DNA of 64,000 nt from Chitinophaga ginsengisoli (lineage in GTDB: Bacteria; Bacteroidota; Bacteroidia; Chitinophagales; Chitinophagaceae): contig NZ_PYGK01000003.1 in NCBI RefSeq assembly GCF_003014595.1, positions 310,001 to 374,000 of the forward strand. Reading direction: 5' to 3'. The notes under the pieces are model-generated. The model saw only the letters and a list, made by a program, of their open reading frames with translations. It was not told where the DNA came from and made no database searches. The position numbers and the translations under genes were made by a program. Shown here piece after piece: positions 35,835 through 44,546 of this stretch. The number at the start of each line of letters is the position of its first letter. Within the stretch, counting starts at the first letter, position 1.

Positions 35835-36317
35835 TTATTGGTATTCCATATAGCTAAGATTGAAAAAATCGGGGATAAGCTCCTTATATGGCTTTGTCCA
35901 GCTATTCAAAACAAATGCTTCAAACATATCAGTCTGCTCCCTGTCAATCCGGAACCCTATTTTATCCAGAAAAGCCAGTAAAACGGTATAACCAACCACA
36001 GTTGGATTCGTATCAGTAACGCTACGCCCTTCTATCTTATGTATGCGTACAGTCCAGTGAGTAGTAATCAGTGAAAATGCGTATTGTAATCCATTCCTCG
36101 CTGCTAGTTTCCAGGAATCATAACCAATTGCTGGTATTTCTTCCATGTATCCCTGACTGACAAAGCCTTTCCCACTATAATGTTCTTCTATCTCATTCCT
36201 TCCCTGCGGATTAGGGAATACCTCAATATTTACAAAAGCAACAGACCGGATCCCATTTTTAGATATCTTCCAGCGAAAAGAATCGTTCTCATCTGTCATA
36301 TTATTTATCATAATCAC
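35835..36317 (-). CDS. Hypothetical protein
   Basis: 160 residues, soluble, mixed alpha/beta (FRWKISKNGIRSVAFVNIEVF, split as FRWKISKNGI and RSVAFVNIEVF; YAFSLITTHWTVRIH). No family recognised. The second ATG, at codon 3 or 7, is an alternative start. Stands among other small unknowns at 36.4-38 kb, perhaps an accessory or immunity cluster. Confidence 0.55.
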   Translation of the reverse strand: MIMINNMTDENDSFRWKISKNGIRSVAFVNIEVFPNPQGRNEIEEHYSGKGFVSQGYMEEIPAIGYDSWKLAARNGLQYAFSLITTHWTVRIHKIEGRSVTDTNPTVVGYTVLLAFLDKIGFRIDREQTDMFEAFVLNSWTKPYKELIPDFFNLSYMEYQ

Positions 36318-36451
36318 TGCATTGTTTGACTGCTTTGAAACAGATTGCAGCTAAAGTAAAATATAAAACCAGATAAATGAATTATTCTAAAGTTCTGCTT
36401 ACCGCCCCATAAATGCTGCTTATCTTTAAGTCGATTGATTTAAAACAATTT

Positions 36452-36841
36452 ATGTCAAAAGCTATGTTACATAATTCCAACGACCCACTTCTCCAGGCGT
36501 TTATAGCTGGAAAATCCGAACATACCTTGATGTTGCTCCACCATTTCATTGAACAATATCAACAACTGGGTGATATATATTTATACCCTACCAAATCAAT
36601 GATCGGTATTGGCAGCGGAGAGACGCGGGTAGCATGGATTACGCAACTAGGCAAAAACTTTGTGCATATCGTATTCCCTTTTGAACAACCCCATGAGGAC
36701 AATCTATGTTTTCAGAAAATAGTGCAGGTGCCTGGCGATGCTCACCAGTTTAACCATCATTTCCGTATGCTTCTTCCGGAAGATGTTAATGAAGAGGTGT
36801 TACAGTTTATGCGATTGTCATTGCAGGTAGGGAAATCATAA
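36452..36841 (+). CDS. DUF5655-like small protein
   Basis: About 129 residues from ATG 36452 (MSKAMLHNSND). The pattern LLHHFIEQYQQLGDIYLYPT, KSMIGIG, VAWITQLGKNFVHIVF and DAHQFNHHFRMLLPED fits DUF5655 proteins, small soluble proteins of unknown role. An upstream ATG at 36413 is in frame but unlike relatives. Confidence 0.7.
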   Translation: MSKAMLHNSNDPLLQAFIAGKSEHTLMLLHHFIEQYQQLGDIYLYPTKSMIGIGSGETRVAWITQLGKNFVHIVFPFEQPHEDNLCFQKIVQVPGDAHQFNHHFRMLLPEDVNEEVLQFMRLSLQVGKS

Positions 36842-36949
36842 ACCAGAGATGAGAGACAATGGTAATTCATACCTTGGTGATAAAATATCATGCTGCTGTG
36901 CCATCACTCTTCTGTAATCAAGTAGCCACTGGATCATTAATCTTGAATT

Positions 36950-37300
36950 ATGACATTACCTAAAAAAGGACTTAGAAATATCACTGTTGACAATGTAAAG
37001 TATGCCTGGAATGCGACTGGAAATGATGGTTCGATACGCCTTTCAATAATTCATGTCAAGCACCAGCAATGTATAATCACTGCCAGTTTCAGTTACCATT
37101 CAAAACTGATAAATGAACATATTTTTCCCGATGGCGATAAAGTGCAATCATTCAGGCAGCAACTCATTATTACGGGATATATTGTCAGACAAGTCATTTT
37201 GTATGCCATGCAAGAAGGATGGGATCCAATGGGTAACGTTACTGTTTTAAATTTGGGAGCAATGGATGATAAGATAGATTTAAGAATTGAGCAGAAATGA
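36950..37300 (+). CDS. Hypothetical protein
   Basis: 116 residues, beta-rich start (GLRNITVDNVKYAWNATG) and a helical middle (QQLIITGYIVRQVILYAM). Followed 77 bases later by another unknown on the same strand. No family recognised; small proteins of this shape often appear as immunity or adaptor proteins, which is only a guess. Confidence 0.55.
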   Translation: MTLPKKGLRNITVDNVKYAWNATGNDGSIRLSIIHVKHQQCIITASFSYHSKLINEHIFPDGDKVQSFRQQLIITGYIVRQVILYAMQEGWDPMGNVTVLNLGAMDDKIDLRIEQK

Positions 37301-37377
37301 GCTAATGTTGCCTTTATGCAATTGTCCCCAAAGGACTAATTAATCATAAAATTCAGACCTTTTAAAAAAGAATAGTA

Positions 37378-38043
37378 ATGAGCTGGGACAGAAGGTACCA
37401 TTTCTTCCTCTTGTTTGGGGATACTACCAATGATCAGGCGCCATGGAGCAATAAAGTATGGAAAGAAAATATTCAACCGCAACTCGATTCTCTATTAAGG
37501 CACTCTTCTTTCTATAAAAAAACCGGACTGGGGACAACCCAATATATCCCTAAGCCTAATTCTCAATACTATGAAATACTTAAGCTGGGCAAGTTGACAT
37601 GGAATAAAAGTTCTCATGATAAATGGACTATTACTACACTAGCCCCCTTGCGCAAGTTCCATGGTATGGATATATGGACCCCCTCCCGGGGTACGTGTGC
37701 AAAATTAGGAGCAGCACCCGATATTTATTTCAGTATCAGCAACGAAAGGTTAACATATAATCTGAAGCATGCCGAATTTGAGTGGTTTGCCGTACTAGCT
37801 GTAGCAGTAGATCTTCAATGTGCCATAAAAAACATTGTTTCTGACTTATCAAAGACAATGCTTGCAAAGAAGACTGTGTATATTGAAAGAGGTTGGTTGC
37901 AACAAATTCAACATACTCCATGGCGGTTTATTAATGGCATTCAGGATACCGTCTCATACGGCATATATACGGAAGGCCCTAATAATTTACATGAGGTACC
38001 CTTTGAAAGCATACGGTTTGTCCCATTTTGGGAGACCAATTAG
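37378..38043 (+). CDS. Hypothetical protein
   Basis: 221 residues with no signal peptide or membrane span. Tryptophan- and tyrosine-rich (MSWDRRYHFFLLFGD, IWTPSRGTCAKLGAAPD, HTPWRFINGIQDTVSYG). Ends with a hairpin terminator at 38105. No family recognised. Confidence 0.55.
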   Translation: MSWDRRYHFFLLFGDTTNDQAPWSNKVWKENIQPQLDSLLRHSSFYKKTGLGTTQYIPKPNSQYYEILKLGKLTWNKSSHDKWTITTLAPLRKFHGMDIWTPSRGTCAKLGAAPDIYFSISNERLTYNLKHAEFEWFAVLAVAVDLQCAIKNIVSDLSKTMLAKKTVYIERGWLQQIQHTPWRFINGIQDTVSYGIYTEGPNNLHEVPFESIRFVPFWETN

Positions 38044-38104
38044 AGGAACGGAATCGGGAAATGTTCAAAGAAATGGCATTGCAAGTATTTAATTAATGCA
38101 AAAT

Positions 38105-38129
38105 AAGTCTGCACGGTGAGTGCAGACTT
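38105..38129 (+). terminator. Perfect 10-base-pair hairpin terminator
   Basis: AAGTCTGCAC pairs with GTGCAGACTT around GGTGA, followed by a short T run. It ends the gene stopping at 38043. Confidence 0.7.
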
Positions 38130-38214
38130 TGTCCCCCCCAAAAACGCCGGAAACTTAGACAAAGCCTGGTAGGAAAAACCCCTACAAGGTTTTGTAATTT
38201 CTTGTGAATACAGG

Positions 38215-38667
38215 TTATTGTTTAACCAGGGTATATGTCATTCTATCTCCCTGTGTGATCCCATTCTCTACATAACAGATCAGGGTTTTACAGTCATAGC
38301 TGGTAATAATACCCTGCTGCAGCATACCATTTATGTTAATGGTATGACCTACCACATCCCAGGTGCCCTTTTGAACTTCATGTGACTCACAAACAGTACC
38401 GGCGTCTTTGTTTTCATAATTACCGTCGTTGCCCAGCACCAGGATATCGTCCTTTTCACAATCTTCCATAAAGGCCAGGTAGTTCACAGGCTGAGCCGTT
38501 GCGCTCTGCTTATACTCTAAAGCAGTAAGCTTATAAGATCCGACAAGGTTGGTCTTGCTGATTTCGCAACCGGATGGTTTATCCTCATCTTTATCTTTTT
38601 TACAGGATACAAACATGCTCGTAGATACCATTACCATTAAAGCCCATTTCATAGTAGTTGTTTTCAT
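38215..38667 (-). CDS. Lipocalin-like lipoprotein
   Basis: 150 residues with a lipoprotein signal (FVSCKKDKDE, Cys22 or so). The mature part (LVGSYKLTALEY, ILVLGNDGNYENKD, GTWDVVGHTININ) follows the small lipocalin-like domain common in Bacteroidota lipoproteins. ATG at 38667 or the next at codon 6. Divergent from the lipoprotein at 38879 with mirrored promoter-like elements between. Confidence 0.8.
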   Translation of the reverse strand: MKTTTMKWALMVMVSTSMFVSCKKDKDEDKPSGCEISKTNLVGSYKLTALEYKQSATAQPVNYLAFMEDCEKDDILVLGNDGNYENKDAGTVCESHEVQKGTWDVVGHTININGMLQQGIITSYDCKTLICYVENGITQGDRMTYTLVKQ

Positions 38668-38702
38668 ACATTTCGCTTAAGTGAATATTATTGGTGTTTA
38701 AC

Positions 38703-38799
38703 AGTAATACCCCTCCGTTAGGTCAAAGGGTTGGGGAAAGTGAAAAAAATATTTTTTTTAGGGGTCACCCAACCCTTGACAAGAAAGAGGGGTATTACT
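38703..38799. promoter_or_regulatory. Mirrored pair of promoter-like elements
   Basis: Reading leftwards from 38736 and rightwards from 38767, both carry CCCAACCC, a 13-14 base spacer with TTGAC, then GAGGGGTATTACT. The left copy points to the lipocalin-like gene, the right copy to the gene at 38879. The centre is A/T-rich (A7 and T8 runs). The pairing of two near-identical elements in opposite directions makes a cruciform-capable inverted repeat and looks like two promoters read by the same sigma factor. Confidence 0.7.
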
Positions 38800-38878
38800 A
38801 ATAGTACCGGTTTATACCGGAGTATACAGATTTAAAAAATTAGTAGTTATTTTAATGAATAAAGAGAACGGCATCAAG

Positions 38879-39697
38879 ATGAAGTATGCAGCATTAATGC
38901 TTGGTTTAATTTGTGTGACAGCCTGCGGAACGACTATGAAACTGGCAGTACCTGAAAAATTCAAGGAACAGGCCACTATGCAACATGTACATGGGTCCAG
39001 GGGCAACAAGATGTCATTCGCAGATATCACCACATCGAAAATAAAAAGAGGTGTACATGTTAAGTATCCCGGTTGGGGCCAGAGCTTTTTCCTGGAAAAC
39101 CTGTTATGGAACCGCGTAGGGATCGCAAAATCTGAAGTTGTCGAGAAGGAAAAAGCCGGGTTCCGCTACGCATTGACCAACGGAAAGACCACCGTACAGG
39201 TGTTTGCTGCCGAAAAGCAGGTCATTAAAACTCATGATTTTGAAATGCCCAACTCGCCGACTATCTTCAAAAGCTTCGAGATACTGCAAAATTATGAATA
39301 CATATTCTCGGCCTTTATCAGCGCAGATACGACGAAGAGCGTTACCTGGGAGCTGGTGATGACCAATCTGTATGACCGGGCAAAAGAAGGTGATAACAAT
39401 CCTTTTACTTTTATCAAACAGGCAGATAACGGACTCGCGACCAACGGCACTGACACAATCATTATAAAGCCATTAAGTATCAAAAAAACAGAACTGGCGA
39501 ATGGCAAAACAGGGCAGCTGCCGTTTAAGCTGTTGTCTGGTTATGAACTGAGCATGGATGGTGGCGTGATCGCGATCATTGACCTGATTGACCAGAACGT
39601 ATGGTTCTACAATGAGCTGACTCCTGAAGAGAAATTGAATGTCAGCGCTATTACAACGGCTCTCTTTGCCAGGAAAGTGCACGACACCAAATGGTGA
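38879..39697 (+). CDS. Hypothetical lipoprotein
   Basis: About 272 residues from ATG 38879 (MKYAALMLGLICVTACG) with lipobox VTAC; an in-frame ATG at 38855 would add eight residues ahead of the signal. No domain recognised. It faces the mirrored element shared with the lipocalin-like gene and precedes the sigma/anti-sigma-like pair, so it may belong to that regulon. Confidence 0.75.
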   Translation: MKYAALMLGLICVTACGTTMKLAVPEKFKEQATMQHVHGSRGNKMSFADITTSKIKRGVHVKYPGWGQSFFLENLLWNRVGIAKSEVVEKEKAGFRYALTNGKTTVQVFAAEKQVIKTHDFEMPNSPTIFKSFEILQNYEYIFSAFISADTTKSVTWELVMTNLYDRAKEGDNNPFTFIKQADNGLATNGTDTIIIKPLSIKKTELANGKTGQLPFKLLSGYELSMDGGVIAIIDLIDQNVWFYNELTPEEKLNVSAITTALFARKVHDTKW

Positions 39698-39770
39698 TGG
39701 GCATATCAGGAAAGGAGATGAACAGGCGTATTATAATGTGAGAAATTGATGTAAACGGGCTAATTAACAA

Positions 39771-40304
39771 CTGGAGCAGGATCTAAGTAATATTATCATT
39801 GATTGTCGAAATGGCAATAGGAAAGCGCAGGAGCAACTGTACCGGCAGCTTTATGGCTTTGCAATGGCTATTGCGATGCGCTATGCTGTCGATGAACATG
39901 AAGCTGCGGATATCCTGGCCCATGCCTTCGTTAAAATGTTCCGTAGTATCCAGTCGTTCGATGTAAGCAAAGGAAATTTTCATGGCTGGCTGAAAAAGAT
40001 CGTCATCAATGAGGCATTGGATGTTGTTAAACAACGCAGTCGCTTCAGCAGTGTGGAACTGGAAACAGTGGAGGAACCATCTGTTAATAACAGTGTCATC
40101 GAAAAAACAGATGCTGCCGCGATACTGGCCCTGGTGAGACGGCTGCCGCCTGCAACGCATGCCGTCTTTGTCTTGTATGCCATTGACGGCTATACCCACA
40201 GAGAGATTGCAGAACAATTGAACATCAGTGAGGGAACCAGTAAATGGCATTTAAGTGAGGCAAGAAAAATTCTCCAACAAAAATTAACGGCAATAAAAAC
40301 TTAG
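39771..40304 (+). CDS. ECF sigma factor, apparent CTG start
   Basis: About 177 residues if read from CTG 39771. Region 2 (QLYGFAMAIAMRYAVDEHEAA, shown in part as GFAMAIAMRYAVDEHEAA) and region 4 (LPPATHAVFVLYAIDGYTHR, EIAEQLNISEGTSKWHL) are clear. The first ATG at 39864 would cut region 2.1. From the stop at 39765 there is no ATG, GTG or TTG before 39864, and the frame reads LEQDLSNIIIDCRNGNRKAQ where relatives start with Met-Glu-Gln-Asp-Leu. So CTG is the best start; mutated ATG is the alternative. Overlaps the next gene by one base. Confidence 0.8.
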   Translation: MEQDLSNIIIDCRNGNRKAQEQLYRQLYGFAMAIAMRYAVDEHEAADILAHAFVKMFRSIQSFDVSKGNFHGWLKKIVINEALDVVKQRSRFSSVELETVEEPSVNNSVIEKTDAAAILALVRRLPPATHAVFVLYAIDGYTHREIAEQLNISEGTSKWHLSEARKILQQKLTAIKT

Positions 40305-40930
40305 TGAATACAACCACACCATACGAAAAATTAATAGCAGCGAAGCTGGACCAGGTTCCTGTTCCCGATATGGCGGACAGTATCTGGGCCCGTATTGAGA
40401 TGCAGTTGGATGTGGATGCAAATACACCAGATAATACTTCAGATAAAACACCTGATAATACTGCCACCCCTAAAAAAGCTACAAAATTCAATGGTAAGGG
40501 CTGGTATGGTTTCGCAGGAGCAACGACGGTTGCCATTGCTGTTTCCCTCTGGTGGTTCAGCAGCCATAAAGATTATACGCCTGAAAAAGCAATACCAGTT
40601 CAACCTGTACCGACGATTGAGGTACCGGTAACGGTTCCCGACAGCATCTCAGATAAACCTGTCGAAAAGAAACCAATTGTCCCTGTTCTCCGTAAAAAGG
40701 ACTCGGTGTCGATTATTGATATATTGCCTCCTGTTCCGGCATTTGATTCCACCACCCGGCAGGTCCTGCCACCGGTTAAACCGGATTCACAGGCTGTGGA
40801 GCGGTATCGCGCGCATGTCCCTATAGCCGATTCCGTAAGTACCCTCCCTTCTAAAAAGCGTAAAGGAGTAAGAGGTATTACAGAAGACGATTACCGGCTA
40901 TCTGTCGACTCGACCCATAAACCGAAATGA
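40304..40930 (+). CDS. Putative anti-sigma-type membrane protein
   Basis: 208 residues from GTG 40304, overlapping the sigma stop by one base, so coupled. A cytoplasmic N-terminus (YEKLIAAKLDQVPVPDMADS), one membrane segment near residue 70 (WYGFAGATTVAIAVSLWW) and a long Pro/Ser-rich periplasmic part (VPTIEVPVTVPDS, LPPVKPDSQ). This layout fits the anti-sigma-like partners of Bacteroidota ECF factors; no zinc motif is visible. Confidence 0.75.
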   Translation: MNTTTPYEKLIAAKLDQVPVPDMADSIWARIEMQLDVDANTPDNTSDKTPDNTATPKKATKFNGKGWYGFAGATTVAIAVSLWWFSSHKDYTPEKAIPVQPVPTIEVPVTVPDSISDKPVEKKPIVPVLRKKDSVSIIDILPPVPAFDSTTRQVLPPVKPDSQAVERYRAHVPIADSVSTLPSKKRKGVRGITEDDYRLSVDSTHKPK

Positions 40931-40958
40931 TATTTATAATAACTGTCACCTGGAAATG

Positions 40959-40989
40959 GAAGACCCGCTCCAAATGAGAGCGGGTCTTC
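40959..40989 (+). terminator. Perfect 12-base-pair hairpin terminator
   Basis: GAAGACCCGCTC pairs with GAGCGGGTCTTC over a seven-base loop, followed by TGTTT. Ends the sigma/anti-sigma unit and may help the convergent gene ending at 41050. Confidence 0.8.
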
Positions 40990-41049
40990 TGTTTACTTCC
41001 AATAACACAAGCTGCTTTTCGTTTGATTGAAGGTCCTTATGAAAAGGCC

Positions 41050-44000
41050 TTATTCCCTGATAATTTTCATACTGCTTACCTGACCGTTATGCACCAGTTT
41101 TACCAGGTACATACCTGCCGGTAATGCAGCCGCGGATACCGTTTTGGTGTATGTTCCTGCTGTAAGTCGTCCGTTCACAGGCACCAGCAATTGTTTACCG
41201 CTCATATCATATATGGCCAGTGTAGTGTATCCATTTGATGACAGGTTGAACTTCACCGTAAAGGTGGCTCCGGCAGGATTAGGATATACGGTGAGTGCCG
41301 ACAGGCTTGCTGTCTTGCTGGCAGCAAAGCTGGTAGTGGTCTTAATTTTCACTTCCGCATAGCTGTTCCAGTCGTTTACATTGTTACCATGTCCGAGAAC
41401 ACGTACATACTTCGCCGTTCTGGCGGTGAAAGAGAAGCTTTCAAAGCTGAGTGAAGTACCGCTGCTTTGCAGGCCGGTAGCTGCATTACTCCAGTTGGTA
41501 CCATCCAGACTAACCAGTACATCAAATAATGCACGGCGGGTATCACCCTTATAGAACGCGATATCCACACCTGTAACGGTAGCGGCGTTACCCAAACAGA
41601 ACTGTATCCATTGCCCGTTTCCGCTGGCTGACCAACGGGTATTCAGATCGTTGTCAATAGCATTTGCGGCCACATTTCCGTCGTCGCTGCTCGCAACCAC
41701 AGGAACACAGTTTGGATCGCCAGTAGAATCAGCAATGACAGCCAGCTGTGGCGTATTGGCGCCTGCCTCTTTGGCATTGAGTAATATGCGCGGATCGTGT
41801 GCCTGCTGACTTTTCAGTGCCAATGTGATCTTTCTACGACCCGCTGCCAGTTCTCGCTGTGCATAGCTGGTCACATCCCAGGTGTAATATCTTGCCGTTC
41901 CATTGGTGAGTATGGCAGACGATAACAGCGTGGTATCAGCAGCTGGCTTATTATTCCAGGTGATCGTCTTTTCTGACCAGGTAGTATTGCTTACCGGGTA
42001 AACGCCGACCGGTACGCTAATGGCGGTGGAACCTTCCACATTACCAAATACTTTCAGTACCACAGAAGATAGACCTGCAATATTTGTCAGATCAAATGTA
42101 AGATAGGACTCGCGGCCATTATTCGACTGCCCTGCAGGCGCTACTTTAGTAATAAGGAGTGTGGAATCAGTAACGCCGAAAGTAGTTGTTGCATTTGATC
42201 CATCTCTTACATATGCATCTTGTACTGGCGACAGGTTGATCGTAGCAGGTGCTGCTTTAAATACGGCTGTAAAGGTGGTATCGTTATCAGTGATCCTGAT
42301 ATTCTGTACCCTTGCACCGCCATGTGCCCAATGATCGAAAACATAGGTTATTCCGTTCAACGTTTGTGGAGAAGGCGCATCCATTGTCCTTACCATGCCG
42401 GATAAAGTCGGCGAAGAATAAGGTGTAGTAAAAGGAATATCGTTGAGGCGGAGCTGCAGACCGGCAGGCTCTGTTTTCAATGTTATATTGGATGTTACAG
42501 GGAACAGTTCCACATAGGTAGTATCTGCCTCTCCCCTGCTATCCTTTACAGCAAGATAAATACGATACCAGATGTCTGTTTCCGTATGCCCTTCAGCTGA
42601 AATAACAAATGTTCCAGCTTTCACACTGTCACGTAATTCAGGTCCCGGGTGAATATGATTCGCGTGATGGAAATCAACCCACCAATTAAATGCATTAGCC
42701 GGTAGCGTGCCATCTTCAGCATCGGTACCGGTACCCGCAAATGAAACGGTATCGCCGGCACGGAACTTCGCATTGTTCACAGGCGCGGTAATAGTAGCCA
42801 CAGGCAAAACGTTTGGTTTGGCAACCGTCAGTTTTGCATTGCTACTGGTAACACTACCGGCACTATTGGTCACTACTACGCTGTAAAGACCGGAATCGGC
42901 CGGTTGTACATTAGTAATTGAATAACTGGCAGCCGTTGCATTGGTGATGTTGGTGCCATTCTTACGCCACTGATAAGTAGGTGCAGGGTTGCCGGTAGCT
43001 ATCACGTTAAAGGTCGCCTTCTGTCCCTGTGGCACGGTGAGCGCTTCTGGCTGTGTCGTGATGGCAGGCGCCTGTGTACCTGTATAAATAAGTTTGTAGA
43101 GCGCACTGTTATCCCTGCTGAGGAAATAAAGATTGCCATCAATACCTTGCTTAATGTAAACAAGTCCGCCGCCCAAACCGGTAGCAAAAGCCGTTCTTGA
43201 AGGAGATGCAGGATTCAGGTAGTTGATCCATCCGCCGCAATAGTCCAGGAAAAAATATTTACCATTGTAGGTAGCGGGATAGTTGCTGATGGCGCCATTG
43301 AAGAATGTGCCACCATTGATAGCACAGCCTTGTCCGTCGGGAGGAGTGCCATCCCTGTTGGTACTATACCTGTAAATCGGATTCGTCAAACCACTGCAGT
43401 TGGAGGAGCAGGTACCCTCCTGATCAGGCCAGCCAAAGTTGCGGCCACTAACAGAAGCATCGTTGATCTCCTCCCAGGTGGATTCACCCACATCATCGAT
43501 GAAGATCTTGCCGCTTACAGGATCAATAGCATTCGTAAACGGGTTCCGCAGACCATATGCCCATACACGACTGCGGGCGGCGCCACCGCTGAAGGGATTA
43601 CCGGAGGGCACTGAACCATCCGTATTGATACGTAACAATTTTCCCATGTAGCTGTCGAGGTTCTTCGCATTATCGCCGACTTTATTGTCGCCTACCGATA
43701 TATACAACTTACCATCGTTACCAAAAGATAAGCCACCGCCATTGTGATAAATAGCATTTAACGTTGGCAGATCCAGCAGGGCAGTTTCAGCACCGGCAAC
43801 ATCGCCTGTCATGGTGAAACGGCTCACTCGGTTATGTGGCCCCGAAGTGTTGGTGTAATACAGGTAGATGTAGTGATTGGTGGCGAAGTTGGGATCCACT
43901 GCAATCCCAATCAGGCCGCGTTCTCCACTGGCATTCACAGAAAGTGAGATAGCTGGCGTGGACAATAAACTACCGTTTTTGATAACACGTAACTGGCCTG

Positions 44001-44208
44001 TTTCCTGGCATACAAGAATACGGCCATCAGGAAGAAATGCCAGCGCAGTAGGACTACTAATGCCACTGACCACCTGTACCCGCTGAAAATTGGCAGGTAG
44101 CGATTGCGCCCTGGACAAGGGCGACAGCAACAGTAAAAACAGCGATAGCAATACGTTTGCAATAGCGTGCTTTTTTACCATCATAGTTTTTTGAGGGAAG
44201 GTTCTCAT
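41050..44208 (-). CDS. Multidomain secreted sugar dehydrogenase-like protein with T9SS sorting signal
   Basis: 1,052 residues. Signal peptide near 15-35 (start probably MVKKHAIAN at codon 10). Then a glucose/sorbosone dehydrogenase-type propeller at about 38-380 (ISSPTALAFLPDGRILVCQE, YHNGGGLSFGNDGKLYISVG, WAYGLRNPF), an Ig-like domain near 385-470, a PKD-like domain near 475-580, a DNRLRE-type beta domain near 665-830, an F5/8 discoidin-type domain near 835-965, and a C-terminal T9SS type A sorting domain (LTVYPNPAGATFTVKF to VSSMKIIRE). It acts outside the cell, probably bound to the surface and oxidising or binding polysaccharide. Confidence 0.88.
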   Translation of the reverse strand: MRTFPQKTMMVKKHAIANVLLSLFLLLLSPLSRAQSLPANFQRVQVVSGISSPTALAFLPDGRILVCQETGQLRVIKNGSLLSTPAISLSVNASGERGLIGIAVDPNFATNHYIYLYYTNTSGPHNRVSRFTMTGDVAGAETALLDLPTLNAIYHNGGGLSFGNDGKLYISVGDNKVGDNAKNLDSYMGKLLRINTDGSVPSGNPFSGGAARSRVWAYGLRNPFTNAIDPVSGKIFIDDVGESTWEEINDASVSGRNFGWPDQEGTCSSNCSGLTNPIYRYSTNRDGTPPDGQGCAINGGTFFNGAISNYPATYNGKYFFLDYCGGWINYLNPASPSRTAFATGLGGGLVYIKQGIDGNLYFLSRDNSALYKLIYTGTQAPAITTQPEALTVPQGQKATFNVIATGNPAPTYQWRKNGTNITNATAASYSITNVQPADSGLYSVVVTNSAGSVTSSNAKLTVAKPNVLPVATITAPVNNAKFRAGDTVSFAGTGTDAEDGTLPANAFNWWVDFHHANHIHPGPELRDSVKAGTFVISAEGHTETDIWYRIYLAVKDSRGEADTTYVELFPVTSNITLKTEPAGLQLRLNDIPFTTPYSSPTLSGMVRTMDAPSPQTLNGITYVFDHWAHGGARVQNIRITDNDTTFTAVFKAAPATINLSPVQDAYVRDGSNATTTFGVTDSTLLITKVAPAGQSNNGRESYLTFDLTNIAGLSSVVLKVFGNVEGSTAISVPVGVYPVSNTTWSEKTITWNNKPAADTTLLSSAILTNGTARYYTWDVTSYAQRELAAGRRKITLALKSQQAHDPRILLNAKEAGANTPQLAVIADSTGDPNCVPVVASSDDGNVAANAIDNDLNTRWSASGNGQWIQFCLGNAATVTGVDIAFYKGDTRRALFDVLVSLDGTNWSNAATGLQSSGTSLSFESFSFTARTAKYVRVLGHGNNVNDWNSYAEVKIKTTTSFAASKTASLSALTVYPNPAGATFTVKFNLSSNGYTTLAIYDMSGKQLLVPVNGRLTAGTYTKTVSAAALPAGMYLVKLVHNGQVSSMKIIRE

Positions 44209-44493
44209 AACGTCATTTTTAAGGATAAAGAATAGGGGATATTATATACAGAACATAGGGAACAAGGCATGTCACAACACCTTTGTTACATGTGTTTTCA
44301 ATAATATAGGTTACAATTATCTCTTCCGGATTTTATGGGTTCTTCTACTTACATATGGGTTCTTCTGCTACACTGCTGAAGTTATGCAAACGTTTGCTAT
44401 AAAAGGCATACTATTTTCACATTTCTCAATACTATATTTCATACACTTAATTTATATCTGGCGGGAACGCTCCTGGTCACTGCTACCTGATAT

Positions 44494-44539
44494 CATGGCA
44501 AGGGCCTTCAGATCTTGCGATCTGAAGGCCCTTGCCATG
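44494..44539. repeat. Perfect 21-base-pair hairpin
   Basis: CATGGCAAGGGCCTTCAGAT... pairs base for base with its reverse complement over a 4-base loop TTGC. It lies between two minus-strand genes and ends 8 bases before the rpiA stop. There is no U run, so it may be a processing or stabilising structure rather than a classic terminator. Confidence 0.8.
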
Positions 44540-44546
44540 GATAAGA

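Noticed and set aside
43002..43187. Antisense open frames within the sugar-dehydrogenase gene
   Set aside because: They follow the codon pattern of the main gene and show no independent protein features.
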